A DNA stretch of 64,000 nt, from assembly GCA_025163595.1 (NCBI GenBank), contig CP104100.1, positions 372,001-436,000 of the forward strand, in the 5' to 3' direction. The position numbers and the translations under genes were made by a program. Source of the stretch: Phaeobacter sp. G2. GTDB taxonomy: Bacteria; Pseudomonadota; Alphaproteobacteria; Rhodobacterales; Rhodobacteraceae. Below, piece after piece: positions 25,815-38,500 of this stretch (position 1 is its first letter; each line of letters starts with the position of its first letter). The notes beneath the pieces were generated by a model. It was not told where the DNA came from, did no database searches, and worked only from the letters and a program-made list of their open reading frames with translations.

Positions 25815-26723
25815 TCACTCTGGCAGAGTGTATTCCACCAGCTCGGTGCGTTGCAGGGCTTTGAAGTTGTTGTCCGACACCATGGTGGCGCGCAACAGGC
25901 CTTTGGCGTCGCGCCAGACGGACAAACCTTCGAGGTTGTCATGCACCCCGGTGCTGCTTTCCAGCAGGGTGACTTCGTTTATCGCGCCCTGTTCGGTGAT
26001 ATCCCAGCGGCGCAAGCGGCTGCGAAAACCGATAAAGACAAAGTTGCGTTCCAGCAGATAGAAACGGCCGTCGGGGCCAAAATCGGCACCAACAGGCAAG
26101 AAACCTCCCCGTCGGGGCAGGGTGAAGGGCTGGCTCCACTGCGCTCCGTTCCAGCGCCAGACAGGGATCTCCCCATCGGCATTCAGCGCGTTTTCGGGCA
26201 TGGTGTACAGCCGTCCCTGGGGGTCAATGGCCAGGGCTTCCAGGGATTTGTTCAGTGGTAAGCCGCGAAACTCATTAGGGCGGGGCAGGACACGGGCACG
26301 GCTGGCCTCGGTTTGGTGATGCACCACCCGGGACAGTCCTTCGAAGGAAATATAGAGCGAGCCATCCGGCGCCAGGGCCAGGCCTTCGCTGTCCATGATC
26401 CGACCCAACAGCTGTCGCCCCTTGGAGGTGCGCAGATGTTGGGCACTGCGCAGGGTGATCTCTGAGATCTCGCCGTCCTGTCGATGGATATCGGCACGGG
26501 CCACATGGGCGCGATCACTGAGAACCACCATCTGCGCCCCATCCGCCGAGAGCTCAATCCCGGAGAACCCCCCAAACCAATCGGGGCTTGCCCGCCAGGT
26601 ATAGCTGCCTGCCAGTTGCGCGGTGTTGTGCTGTCGGTCCAACCGGGCCGCGGCAAAGGCTGCCGCCGCTGCAATGAGGCCGGAGGCCAGAACAAGGCCA
26701 CCGACCAGTTTCCTACGCTTCAT
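25815..26723 (-). CDS. Esterase-like activity of phytase family protein
   Basis: A 302-residue exported protein with an N-terminal signal or anchor helix (MKRRK followed by about 18 hydrophobic residues). The remainder looks like a beta-propeller: repeated LSADGAQM, LAPDGSLY, IDPQGRLY and FGPDGRFY strands, and the segments DSEGLALAPDG and NLEGLSVW typical of the PF13449-type family. It lies 11 bp after mepA as the third gene of an operon. Biochemical role is unknown; the family name reflects limited biochemical evidence in relatives. Confidence 0.85.
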   Translation of the reverse strand: MKRRKLVGGLVLASGLIAAAAAFAAARLDRQHNTAQLAGSYTWRASPDWFGGFSGIELSADGAQMVVLSDRAHVARADIHRQDGEISEITLRSAQHLRTSKGRQLLGRIMDSEGLALAPDGSLYISFEGLSRVVHHQTEASRARVLPRPNEFRGLPLNKSLEALAIDPQGRLYTMPENALNADGEIPVWRWNGAQWSQPFTLPRRGGFLPVGADFGPDGRFYLLERNFVFIGFRSRLRRWDITEQGAINEVTLLESSTGVHDNLEGLSVWRDAKGLLRATMVSDNNFKALQRTELVEYTLPE

Positions 26724-26734
26724 GGTGTTTATGC

Positions 26735-27604
26735 TCAGTTAGATTGCAAAACGGCGGCGCATTGTTTGGGCAGGTCCGTCAGGGTGTATTCGCGGCGGGG
26801 TTTGGGGGCCGGAGCATTTGGATCTGCCGGTTTTGGCGGCGGAGGGCTCAAGATGTCATTGACCCATTTTTGTGCAGCGTCACAGCCGTCACCGCGTGGT
26901 GGGCGATCCTGATCAACGCAGCCTCGGGCGCCCCTGGGGCAGGCCAGACGCACATGGAAATGGTAATGGTGTCCCCACCAGGGACGGATTTTGCGCAGCC
27001 AGCGCCGATCGCCCTTGGCGTCCTTGCACATCTGTACCTTGGCGCCGGGAAAGACAAAAATCCGCGCCACCCGTTTGTCCTGTGCTGCGGCCTTGATGAT
27101 CTCGTGATGGGCGCGGGTCCAGTCTGAATTCACATAGGCGCCGTTGTTGCGCCGCATCGAGATAGAGGAGATCTTTTCGCGCTGGGCGCGGCTATAGGTC
27201 AGCTTGTTCGCCGGGCGCATCCAGATATCAATATCCAGCCCCACCTGATGGCTGCGGTGCCCTGACAGCATCGGGCCACCACGGGGCTGGCTGATGTCGC
27301 CAATATAAAGCCCGTTCCAGCCGGGCTGACGTGCGGCAAATTTGCTGAGCTTTTCGATAAAGCTGATGGTTTCGGGATGGCCCCAGTTGCGGTTGCGGCT
27401 CAGCCGCATGGCCTGCCAGGTGGCGCCGGTTTCCGGCAGCTGCACCGCGCCGGCGACGCAGCCCTTGGCGTAGGAGCCATAGGGGGCCGGCGCCTGTTGC
27501 GATCCGGTATCCTTGGCACCAAACAGCTGCTTGGCCGGGGTGGCGGCGCTGGCGCCACTGAGCGCTGCAAAGATGAAACAAAAACTCGCTACAAGCAGTC
27601 TCAA
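26735..27604 (-). CDS. mepA: Penicillin-insensitive murein endopeptidase
   Basis: A 289-residue periplasmic zinc peptidase of the MepA (M74) family that cuts D-Ala-meso-DAP cross-links in peptidoglycan. Signal peptide at residues 1-20 (cleavage near ASA). Metal-site motifs are GHRSHQVGLDIDIW (near 120-133) and WWGHHYHFHVRL (near 212-223), with cysteines characteristic of the family. The start is TTG: TTG and the preceding gene's TGA overlap as TTGA, an AAGGAG lies eight bases upstream, and no later start keeps the signal peptide. It is translationally coupled to the MFS gene. Confidence 0.93.
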   Translation of the reverse strand: MRLLVASFCFIFAALSGASAATPAKQLFGAKDTGSQQAPAPYGSYAKGCVAGAVQLPETGATWQAMRLSRNRNWGHPETISFIEKLSKFAARQPGWNGLYIGDISQPRGGPMLSGHRSHQVGLDIDIWMRPANKLTYSRAQREKISSISMRRNNGAYVNSDWTRAHHEIIKAAAQDKRVARIFVFPGAKVQMCKDAKGDRRWLRKIRPWWGHHYHFHVRLACPRGARGCVDQDRPPRGDGCDAAQKWVNDILSPPPPKPADPNAPAPKPRREYTLTDLPKQCAAVLQSN

Positions 27605-28965
27605 ACCTGATCTCCTTCTGCCTTGACCCGGTACAATACGATCAATCCGAGGATAAACAGAAAAATCACCGGGCTAATGCCCAATCGTGCGCTACCTGTC
27701 AGGGTTGTGGCAACCCCAATTAGCCCAGGCGCCAAAAAGGCGGTGGCGCGCCCGGACAAACCATAGAGCCCAAAGCTCTCGGTTGCCTTTGCAGGGTTGG
27801 TATGACGCACCATCAGGCTGCGGCTGGCGGCCTGCAAGATTCCGCCGAAACCACCGATCAGCATGCCGCAGCCAAAGAAGATAGCGTCCGGCAGCTTGGA
27901 GCCCGTCGCCAGCTCGATGCCAAACAATGCCTCACGCGACATGTTCACCACGGTTAGGCAGACCAGCGTCAGCACCAGAATCGCGGCGACGATCACGGGT
28001 TTGGGGCCAAACCGTTTGTCGGCCATACCGCCGACCCAGCTAAAGGCTGCGGCGGCAATTGCAGATATGACGCCAAAGATGCCGATACTGGTGATTTCCC
28101 AGTCCAGCACCAGGCTGGCATAGACGCCGCCAAAGCCATAAAGCCCGTTCAGCGCATCCCGGTAGAGCATCGATGACCCCAGATAGCGGGCCAGACTGCC
28201 GCGATAGCGCAGGGCCTTGACGGATGCGATTACCAAAGAGATGGCCTGTCCCAGGGAGCCCCGCTTGCCGGTGCGGGCGTCATCTTTGACCCACAGAAAA
28301 TAGGGCACCATGAAGAGAATGAACCACAGGGCGGTGAACGGCCCGACGGCGCGGGTGCCCTCGCGGGTTTCAGCATCCAACCCCAGGACCGGGTCCAGCC
28401 CGATCAGGGTTTTGCCGCTGCCCTGTTCAACAAACAGCAGCAGCATGATGAACAGCGCCAGAACGCCGCCAAGGTAGCCAAAGGCAAAGCCAGAACCGGA
28501 GATGGCTCCGACATCATCCTTGTCGCCGAGGCTGGGCAGTTGCGAATTGGCAAAGATCAGGGCAAATTCCGCACCGATGAAGCCAAAGCCAAAGGTCACC
28601 AACATCCACCACAGGTTGCTGCCGGCTGGATCTGAATACCAGATTCCCCAGGCGCCGAGCGCATACATCAGCGAAAAGCCGATCAGCCAGGGCCGTTTGC
28701 GTCCGGAAATATCCGCCAATGCGCCGATGAAAGGCGCGCCAAAGCCGATCATCAACCCGGTTACGGTCATCCCGATTGACCACATGGTCTGCGCCTGGGC
28801 CTTGGCGGCTTCTGGGGCCAGGCCCTCTCCCAAATAGTAATTGGCAGCCACAGCGGCAAAGAAGGGGCCAAAGACAAAGGTGACCAGCAGTGTGTGATAG
28901 GGCTGGCTGGCCCAGTCAAAGAACCACCAGCCCCAAATACGCTTGCGCGATGAAATATTGCTCAT
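27601..28965 (-). CDS. MFS transporter, UMF1/Atg22-like
   Basis: A 454-residue inner-membrane protein with about 12 hydrophobic segments. The N-terminal WGWWFFDWASQPYHTLLVTFVF, the GAPFIGALADISGRKRPW loop and the C-terminal RSLMVRHTNPAKATESFGLYG segment are typical of the UMF1 subgroup of major facilitators (related to yeast Atg22). Substrate unknown. It begins the three-gene operon with mepA and the phytase-like gene; its TGA overlaps the mepA start. Confidence 0.9.
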   Translation of the reverse strand: MSNISSRKRIWGWWFFDWASQPYHTLLVTFVFGPFFAAVAANYYLGEGLAPEAAKAQAQTMWSIGMTVTGLMIGFGAPFIGALADISGRKRPWLIGFSLMYALGAWGIWYSDPAGSNLWWMLVTFGFGFIGAEFALIFANSQLPSLGDKDDVGAISGSGFAFGYLGGVLALFIMLLLFVEQGSGKTLIGLDPVLGLDAETREGTRAVGPFTALWFILFMVPYFLWVKDDARTGKRGSLGQAISLVIASVKALRYRGSLARYLGSSMLYRDALNGLYGFGGVYASLVLDWEITSIGIFGVISAIAAAAFSWVGGMADKRFGPKPVIVAAILVLTLVCLTVVNMSREALFGIELATGSKLPDAIFFGCGMLIGGFGGILQAASRSLMVRHTNPAKATESFGLYGLSGRATAFLAPGLIGVATTLTGSARLGISPVIFLFILGLIVLYRVKAEGDQV

Positions 28966-29022
28966 GTGTTCCTGCCTGTGCTCACCGATTTGTTATCTGC
29001 GATAAGACAGGCACTTAGGTCC

Positions 29023-29577
29023 CTAGGCAAGGGGATCTTGCATGGGCGGCCAGGGACGTTGCGCGTCCGCCGCGCGCCAGGCGTCAATCCAGTCGGGCAT
29101 TTCCAGGCTGGGCAGGTCAGGATGGCCCATGGCCTTGAGCACGCGGGCAGGGGGCACGATGCCGTTTTTGTCGGTCAGCGCGGTGCGCAGCATCACGTGG
29201 CTGGCGCAGGTGCCGTCCTTTTTCCACATGCTTTGTTCCAGGTAGATGAACTTATCATCCCAGGCCACGGCCCGGCTGCGCATCTCAAACCGTTCAAAGC
29301 CGCGAATGCGCTGGCGAAACCGTACCGTGGTACCGGCCACGGTCATGCCCCAGCGGTTTTGCCGCAGGGTGGTGATCAAGCCAACCCGTTGCGCCAGCAT
29401 GGTGCGCCCCAGATCATACAGCGTCATGGCGCGGCCATTGTTCAGCTCCAGCCAGAAATCCAGATCCCAGGGCCAGCAGATATGGCTGGAGACATGGGTC
29501 TCGGTCAGAGCCAGCGGCGCCATACGGCGCGCCTTGAGCAGGTCTTTGATCAGGCGGACAATGGGAAACATCGGCAT
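29023..29577 (-). CDS. Acyl-CoA thioesterase-like hot-dog protein
   Basis: A 184-residue protein of the 4HBT-type hot-dog family. The segment WPWDLDFWLELNNGRAMTLYDLGR holds the conserved Asp and the Asn-Asn-Gly that begins the active-site helix, followed by GMTVAGTTVRFRQRI. It resembles the THEM6-like group. I chose the ATG at 29577 (start MPMFPIVRLIKDLL); an in-frame extension to 29610 also exists and neither start has a strong ribosome-binding site. It is divergent from yggT. Substrate unknown. Confidence 0.85.
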   Translation of the reverse strand: MPMFPIVRLIKDLLKARRMAPLALTETHVSSHICWPWDLDFWLELNNGRAMTLYDLGRTMLAQRVGLITTLRQNRWGMTVAGTTVRFRQRIRGFERFEMRSRAVAWDDKFIYLEQSMWKKDGTCASHVMLRTALTDKNGIVPPARVLKAMGHPDLPSLEMPDWIDAWRAADAQRPWPPMQDPLA

Positions 29578-29704
29578 TACTTTCTTTGCGCATTGTGCCC
29601 CTCTTGCCACCGATTAACCAATGGTCAACCGCAACCTCGCGGAAGCCTTGCACATGGGCACAGGGCTGCTTACCTGTAAGGCTGCTATTCCAAAGAGGTA
29701 AAGA

Positions 29705-29992
29705 ATGCTCTCTCTGTTCCAAATTCTGCTGCTGATCCTGGACATCGTCTGGTTCTTTATTATCGCCCATGTGATCATGAGCTGGCTGATCAATTTCCAG
29801 GTGCTGAACCTGCAACAGCAACTGGTTGGCCAGATCTGGTACATGTTGCAGCGCATTCTTGAGCCGCTTTATGATCCGGTGCGCCGTATTCTGCCCAATA
29901 TGAGCGGCATTGATCTGGCGCCGCTGGTGGTGCTGATTGCGGTCTATGCGCTGCGTATCATCATCCAGAACAACATGGTCTATTTCTTATAG
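29705..29992 (+). CDS. YggT-family membrane protein
   Basis: A 95-residue protein with two hydrophobic segments (about 5-30 and 66-90) separated by a conserved cytoplasmic or periplasmic loop that includes LEPLYDPVRRILPNMSGIDLAPL, the YggT signature. Relatives are linked to osmotic tolerance and, in plastids and cyanobacteria, to membrane complex assembly; the function here is unproven. ATG 29705 has AGAGG close upstream. The 201 bp to recQ hold no gene that I can see. Confidence 0.9.
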   Translation: MLSLFQILLLILDIVWFFIIAHVIMSWLINFQVLNLQQQLVGQIWYMLQRILEPLYDPVRRILPNMSGIDLAPLVVLIAVYALRIIIQNNMVYFL

Positions 29993-30193
29993 TCAGGGCG
30001 CTGTCGGTCAGGTCGTTGCCCCGCCGCTTGGCTGGGCAGCTCTGCCGTAGCTAAGCGCTGGTTTCAGCGATTGACGCGCGTAAAAGTCGAGGGGTGAGGC
30101 ATAAAGCTTTGCCCCTTGCTCTTGTCGCCCGAATCGACCTGTGGGATTGTACCGCTTAAATCAGAGCAGCCGCCCCCAACGAGGTCCCACTCC

Positions 30194-32266
30194 ATGACAG
30201 CCGCGCCAGCGATCCCCGAGCCGGAAAGCACCGCTAGTCCGCTCCTGCGTGAGATTTTTGGCTTTGACGCTTTTCGTCCCGGCCAGGAAGAGATCGTTGA
30301 TGCGGTGACGCGTGGGGAAAACGTGCTGGCGATCATGCCCACGGGGGGCGGCAAATCACTGTGTTTTCAGCTGCCCGCGCTGCAACGGGCCGGCATCACC
30401 GTGGTGATCTCGCCGCTGATTGCCCTGATGCGCGATCAGGTACGCGCCCTACAGGCGGTCGGCGTTACCGCAGGGGCGCTGACCTCTGGCAATACCGAGG
30501 AAGAGACCGAAGCGGTTTGGCAGTCCATCGAAGCGGGCGAGCTGAAGCTCTTGTATATGGCACCCGAACGTCTGGCCTCGGGCTCGACCCTGAATATGTT
30601 GCATCGTATCAATGTCAGTCTCATCGCGGTGGATGAGGCCCATTGCGTCAGCCAGTGGGGCCATGATTTCCGCCCGGATTATCTGCGCATCGGTGAGCTG
30701 CGTCAGGCGCTGGACGTGCCCCTGGCCGCCTTTACCGCCACCGCCGATTCCGAGACCCGCGAAGAGATCGTGCGCAAGCTGTTTGACGGTCAGGCCCCGC
30801 GCAGCTTCTTGCGCGGCTTTGACCGGCCCAATATTCACCTGGCCTTTGCCGCCAAGGACGGTCCGCGACGGCAGATCCTTGAGTTTGCAGCGGCGCGCAA
30901 AGGGCAGTCCGGCATTGTCTACTGCGGCACCCGCGCCAAGACCGAAGACCTGGCCCGGGCCCTGCGCGATGCCGGTCATGCGGCCTGCCATTATCATGGC
31001 GGCATGGAGGCCGGGGAGCGCCGCGATGTGGAAACGCGCTTTGCCCGCGAAGATGGGCTGATCGTGGTGGCCACCGTGGCCTTTGGCATGGGCATTGATA
31101 AACCTGACATCCGCTGGGTGGCCCATGCGGATCTGCCCAAATCAATCGAGTCCTATTATCAGGAAATTGGCCGCGCGGGCCGTGATGGCGCCCCGGCAGA
31201 GACCCTCACCCTGTTTGGATCAGATGACATCCGCCTGCGCCGCAGCCAGATCGACGAAGGCCTCGCCCCACCCGAGCGCCGCGCCGCAGACCATGGGCGG
31301 CTTAACGCGCTTTTGGGGCTGGCCGAGGCCCTGACCTGCCGCCGTCAGACATTGCTGGGATATTTCGAGGAAGAGGCCGCGCCCTGCGGCAACTGCGATC
31401 TTTGCGACACGCCGGTGGAGGTCTTTGATGGCACCACAGCGGTGCGCAAGGCGCTTTCGGCGATCCTGCGGACCAATGAAACCTATGGCGCCGGGCATCT
31501 TATTGACATTCTGTATGGCAATGAAACCGACCGGGTGCGGGAAAAGGGCCATAGTGACCTGTCGGTCTTTGGCTGCGGCAAGGAATACAGCAAGCGCCAG
31601 TGGCAGGCGGTGTTCCGGCAAATGATGGGCCATGATCTGGTGCGTCCCGACCCCGAACGCCACGGTGCCCTGCGCATGACCGAGGCCGCCCTGCCAGTGC
31701 TGAAAGGCGAGGCGCAGATCTCCCTGCGCAAGGATACCATCAAATCGGCGGAGCGTCGTCCTGCGGTCAAGATGCTGGTCTCGGAAGAAGACGCGCCGCT
31801 GCTGTCGGCGCTGAAGGCCAAGCGCCGTGCCCTGGCGGAGGCGCAAAAAGTGCCCGCCTATGTGGTGTTCAACGACAAAACCCTGATCGAGATGGCTGAA
31901 ACCCGCCCCGCCACGCTGGACCAGATGGCGCGGATCGGGGGCGTCGGCGCCAAAAAGCTGGACCGCTATGGCGATGAGTTCCTGGAGGTGATCACCGGCG
32001 CGGTGGAGCAGCTGCACCCCCAGCGGCGCAAGTTGGCCAATCGGGCCGGGGCGGGCTCGACCTATGATGCCTTGATGGAAGCACAGACCCAGTTGATCCG
32101 GGGCGATTGCGGCACCCTGAAACCGCTGAGCTGCCCGGCGGCCCTGCTGGCGAAACTGACCCAAATGCGGCCAGAGGATGAGCGCGGCATAACCATGTTG
32201 TTAGGCGAACGCCGGGCCGAGAGATTCTTGCCCGCCTTTCTGGACGTTTTGCGCCAGACTGACTAA
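30194..32266 (+). CDS. recQ: ATP-dependent DNA helicase RecQ
   Basis: A 690-residue superfamily-2 helicase for recombination and fork repair. Walker A is MPTGGGKS (Lys54) and the DEAH box begins at Asp147 (AVDEAHCVSQWGHDFRPDY, including the aromatic-rich loop). The motif-VI GRAGRDG follows. Zinc cysteines lie in the CxNCDLC region near residues 398-405, then a winged-helix (RQC) domain and an HRDC domain in the last third (about 545-625). The ATG at 30194 has GAGGT upstream; the frame opens earlier without coding support. All domains are complete. Confidence 0.96.
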   Translation: MTAAPAIPEPESTASPLLREIFGFDAFRPGQEEIVDAVTRGENVLAIMPTGGGKSLCFQLPALQRAGITVVISPLIALMRDQVRALQAVGVTAGALTSGNTEEETEAVWQSIEAGELKLLYMAPERLASGSTLNMLHRINVSLIAVDEAHCVSQWGHDFRPDYLRIGELRQALDVPLAAFTATADSETREEIVRKLFDGQAPRSFLRGFDRPNIHLAFAAKDGPRRQILEFAAARKGQSGIVYCGTRAKTEDLARALRDAGHAACHYHGGMEAGERRDVETRFAREDGLIVVATVAFGMGIDKPDIRWVAHADLPKSIESYYQEIGRAGRDGAPAETLTLFGSDDIRLRRSQIDEGLAPPERRAADHGRLNALLGLAEALTCRRQTLLGYFEEEAAPCGNCDLCDTPVEVFDGTTAVRKALSAILRTNETYGAGHLIDILYGNETDRVREKGHSDLSVFGCGKEYSKRQWQAVFRQMMGHDLVRPDPERHGALRMTEAALPVLKGEAQISLRKDTIKSAERRPAVKMLVSEEDAPLLSALKAKRRALAEAQKVPAYVVFNDKTLIEMAETRPATLDQMARIGGVGAKKLDRYGDEFLEVITGAVEQLHPQRRKLANRAGAGSTYDALMEAQTQLIRGDCGTLKPLSCPAALLAKLTQMRPEDERGITMLLGERRAERFLPAFLDVLRQTD

Positions 32267-32305
32267 GTCTAACGGGAAACAAAGCGGAAACAAAAGGAGC
32301 GCGCG

Positions 32306-33076
32306 ATGCTGGTAGTGGTATCCCCGGCCAAAAAGCTGGATTGGTCGGAGCGGGATCAGGAGATGAGCTTTCCTGCCTTTCAGGATGATGCCATCGCTCT
32401 GAATGCCGTGGCGCGTGCGCTCACTGTGCCAGAGCTGATGAAGCTGATGCATATCAGTGAGGATCTGGCCAAGCTGAACTATGATCGGTTCCGCGATTTT
32501 GCTGCGGATCCACAGGCTGCGGATCTGCGCCCTGCGGCGCTGGCCTTTGCCGGCGACACCTATCAGGGGCTGGAAGCTGCCTCGCTGGAGCCCGACGAAA
32601 TGGCCTGGGCACAGGATCATTTTCGCATTCTGTCTGGTCTGTATGGCCTGCTGCGGCCGCTGGACGCAATGCAGCCCTACCGGCTGGAAATGGGCTCGCG
32701 GCTGAAAAATCCACGCGGCAAAAACCTGTATGAATACTGGGGCAGCCAGATCGCCGAGGCGCTGAATGCCCAGGCCGAAGCGGTCGGGGCCAAGGTCCTG
32801 GTGAACTGCGCCAGCCAGGAGTATTTTGGCGCAGTGGATCTGAAGGCGCTCAAACCGCAGGTGGTGACGCCGGTCTTTATGGAAGACAAAAACGGCACCC
32901 CCAAGGTGGTCAGCTTTTATGCCAAACGCGCCCGTGGGGCGATGGCGCGCTATGTGATCCAGAACCGGATTGCTGATGCCTCGGCATTGCAGGAGTTTGA
33001 CAGCGGCGGATATGTCTATCAGCCACAGCTGTCAGAGCCGATGAAGCCGGTATTTCTGCGTCACGCGGCGGTGTGA
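32306..33076 (+). CDS. yaaA: Peroxide-stress protein YaaA
   Basis: A 256-residue cytosolic protein of the YaaA (formerly DUF328) family. Key segments are VVSPAKKLDW at the start, FAGDTYQGL, LSGLYGLLRPLD and NCASQEYF. In E. coli YaaA limits Fenton damage and DNA breakage during peroxide stress and has DNA-binding activity in vitro. The AAGGAG ribosome-binding site is ideal. It lies 39 bp after recQ on the same strand, so a DNA-damage/oxidative-stress operon is plausible. Confidence 0.94.
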   Translation: MLVVVSPAKKLDWSERDQEMSFPAFQDDAIALNAVARALTVPELMKLMHISEDLAKLNYDRFRDFAADPQAADLRPAALAFAGDTYQGLEAASLEPDEMAWAQDHFRILSGLYGLLRPLDAMQPYRLEMGSRLKNPRGKNLYEYWGSQIAEALNAQAEAVGAKVLVNCASQEYFGAVDLKALKPQVVTPVFMEDKNGTPKVVSFYAKRARGAMARYVIQNRIADASALQEFDSGGYVYQPQLSEPMKPVFLRHAAV

Positions 33077-33086
33077 GGCGCTGACC

Positions 33087-35390
<2,304 letters not shown>

Positions 35391-35545
35391 CCCTGCAGGC
35401 TCCAACAAATACAACAAACAGTCCCCCAAAATATGGGGGGCGACAGTCGGGTGAAAATACAAAGGTCGTAGCAACAGTCTTACGCGTGAACTTCTTGCTA
35501 TGATGTTAAGCTCGTGCCAGCCTGTGCTTGATTTAGGAGGGCGCT

Positions 35546-38500
35546 ATGCCAGTTTGTTTTATTCAACGGTTCACCTTTTTTCTCCACGCATTTTGCCAGC
35601 GTGTTTTCGTCTGGACAGGGCGGCCTGCATACAGCGACCCGCAACAGCGGCAGCGAGCGGCCGTCATCGCGCATCTTGCCCTTGTGCTGATCACTGGGAT
35701 TTCAACGGGTTTTGCAACTGCGGCGCAGGCTGATTCCGTTATCCCGCCGCAGCGCTATCAGGGCTTTATGGATACCGATTATTACGGATCGGATCTGCAG
35801 GCGCTGTTTGATACGGATCTGGCATCGTGTCAGGCGGCCTGTAGCGCCCAGGACAGCTGCGCTGGGTTCTCCTACAATAGCCGTTCAAACGCCTGTTTTC
35901 CAAAGCAGAACATGCAGTCGGCGTCGCAATTCGTCGGGGCGATTTCGGCCCTGAAGCAGGATCAGCCTGCTGCTCTTTTGGCCCAGGGCGCCGCACGGGC
36001 CAAGCGCTTGACCAGCCTGCGAGACGCGGATTTCAAAAATGCCTACCGGATTGCTGCAGAGATGGGGCGCCAGTTCCCGTCCGAGGGTGCGGCATTGGAA
36101 GACATGGTCGCGGCGGCGCGGATTCAGGCGCGGGGCGGCAATACCAAAGGCGCACTGCGGTGGTTGGCGCAGGCGGTTGCGCTGAGCGATGAAGCCGGGC
36201 TTTGGGCGGAATATTCCGCTGTGCTGCTGCGCCATAGCGATAATCAAAGCGGCTCCTCTGCCAAGCGGGAGGCGCGGAAACAGGCGCTGGCGGCTGGTCT
36301 CAACGCCTATCTGCGTGCCTCCTCCGGTGAGGTTCAGGTCAACGGTTTGGTTGCCGCTGCACGGGCGCTGGAAAAACTGGGACGGGGGCGGGATATGCTG
36401 CCGCTGCTGCGGTTGGCCGAAGAGATTGCACCGCGCCGGGATACCGCCCGGCTGCTGGACCGGATGATCGAAAAATACGGCTTTCGCGTCACCGACAGCC
36501 GGGTGCAAAGCGACAGCGCCACGCCGCGTCTCTGTGTTGAGTTCTCCGAACCCCTGCTGCTGAGCGGCGTCACCTATGAGGATTATCTCAAACTGTCAGC
36601 GCCAGGAATCGTCGCCACTGCCGAGGGTCGGGAGCTTTGTGTCGAGGGGCTGGAACATGGTCGCCGCTACCAGATGACCCTGCGCAGCGGTCTGCCTGCG
36701 GGCAATGGCGATGCGCTGATCAAGGATGTGGAACTGACCCATTACATTGGCGATCGCAGCCCGGCAGTGCGGTTTCCGGGGCGAGCCTATGTTTTGGCCA
36801 AGACCGATCAGGCGGCGCTGCCGGTTGAAACCGTAAACCTGACGGAGCTCACCCTGCAACTGCGCCGGGTCAGTGACCGGAACCTGCTGCGCAGCCTGCA
36901 AGAGGGCTATTTTGGCCGCCCCCTGTCGCAGTGGCAGGAAGAAGATTTTGCCCGCGACATCGCCGAAGAGGTCTGGAGCGGCACCGCAGTGGTGCAAAAC
37001 ACCCTGAACCAGGACATGACCACCCGTCTGCCCCTGGCCGAAGCCATTGCCGACCAGCCGGTGGGGATTTACGTGCTCTCGGCCAGCTACAAGGGCGCTG
37101 ACCCCTATGAAGATCCCAGTGCCAACCAGTGGTTTGTTCTGACTGATCTTGGGCTCAGCACCATGTCGGGCAGCGACGGGCTGCACGTTCAGGTGCAGGG
37201 GCTGTCTGATGCCAAGCCGCGCGCCGGGGTCGAGGTGACGCTGATCTCCAATGCCAATGCGGTGCTGGGCACAGCCACAAGCGACGCCACCGGCTATGCC
37301 CATTTTGCACCGGGTCTGGCCCGGGGGCGCGGCGGCTCGGCTGCGGCGATGATCCAGGCGCAGGTCATGGGCGCCACAGAGGTTGAGGATTTTGCCTTCC
37401 TGTCGTTGAAAGATGCCGCCTTTGATCTGTCCGACCGTGGTGTCGAGGGACGGCCCTCGCCGGGGCCGGTGGATGTGTTTTTGGCCACCGACCGTGGGGC
37501 GTACCGCGCCGGGGAGGAGATCCATGTCACTGCTTTGACCCGCGACAGCGCGGCCCAGGCGATCCAGGATCTGCCGCTGACTGCGATACTCACCCGGCCT
37601 GACGGGGTGGAATACAGCCGTCATGTGTCAACCGGGGGAAACATGGGGGGCCATGTCTTTGGCCTGCCCGTTGGCAGCACCGCGCCACGGGGCACCTGGC
37701 GGCTAGAGATCAAGAGCGATGTCAAAGCGCCTGCCCTGGCCAGCCGTCAGATCCTGGTCGAAGATTTCCTGCCCGAACGTATAGATTTTGACCAAAGCAT
37801 TGCCAATTCCGGCAATCTGCGCCCGGGTGAATTTGCCCAGCTGGATATCTCTGCGCGCTATCTCTTTGGCGCGCCGGGGGCGGATCTTGGCATTGATGGG
37901 GATCTGCGCCTGCGCCCGGTCAGCACTCTGGCGAAATGGCCCGGCTATCACTTTGGCCGCTATGATGCGCCCAATGACAGCCAAAGGAACTATTTTGGCG
38001 GCGACAAGACGGATGCCAGTGGCGCGGCCCGGCTTACCGTTGAGCTGCCGGTGGTCGAGGCCACGGGTCAGCCCTTTGAAGCCTCACTCACCACCCGACT
38101 GACAGATGGATCGGGCCGCCCGGTTGAGCGTCGGATGGATCTTCCGGTCAGCCCCTCGGGGCCGATCCTGGGCATCAAACCACTGTTTGACGAAGTGGTC
38201 GCCGAGGGCACCGAAGCCGGGTTTGAACTGGTGGCCCTGTCGCCGGATCAGCAGCCGATGCCCATGCGGGTGAAATGGAGCCTGAACCGGATCGAGACCC
38301 GTTATCACTGGTATCAGCTTTATGGCAATTGGAACTGGGAGCGCAGCACCCGCCGCAAAAGCATCGCCACGGGCGAAGCCCTGCTGGGGGAGACACCTGT
38401 TCTGCTGTCGACCCCGACGGACTGGGGCCGCTATGAACTGGTGGTTGAGCGGCTGGATGGCGATTACGTCGAGGCGGCTTTGGATTTCTACGCGGGCTGG

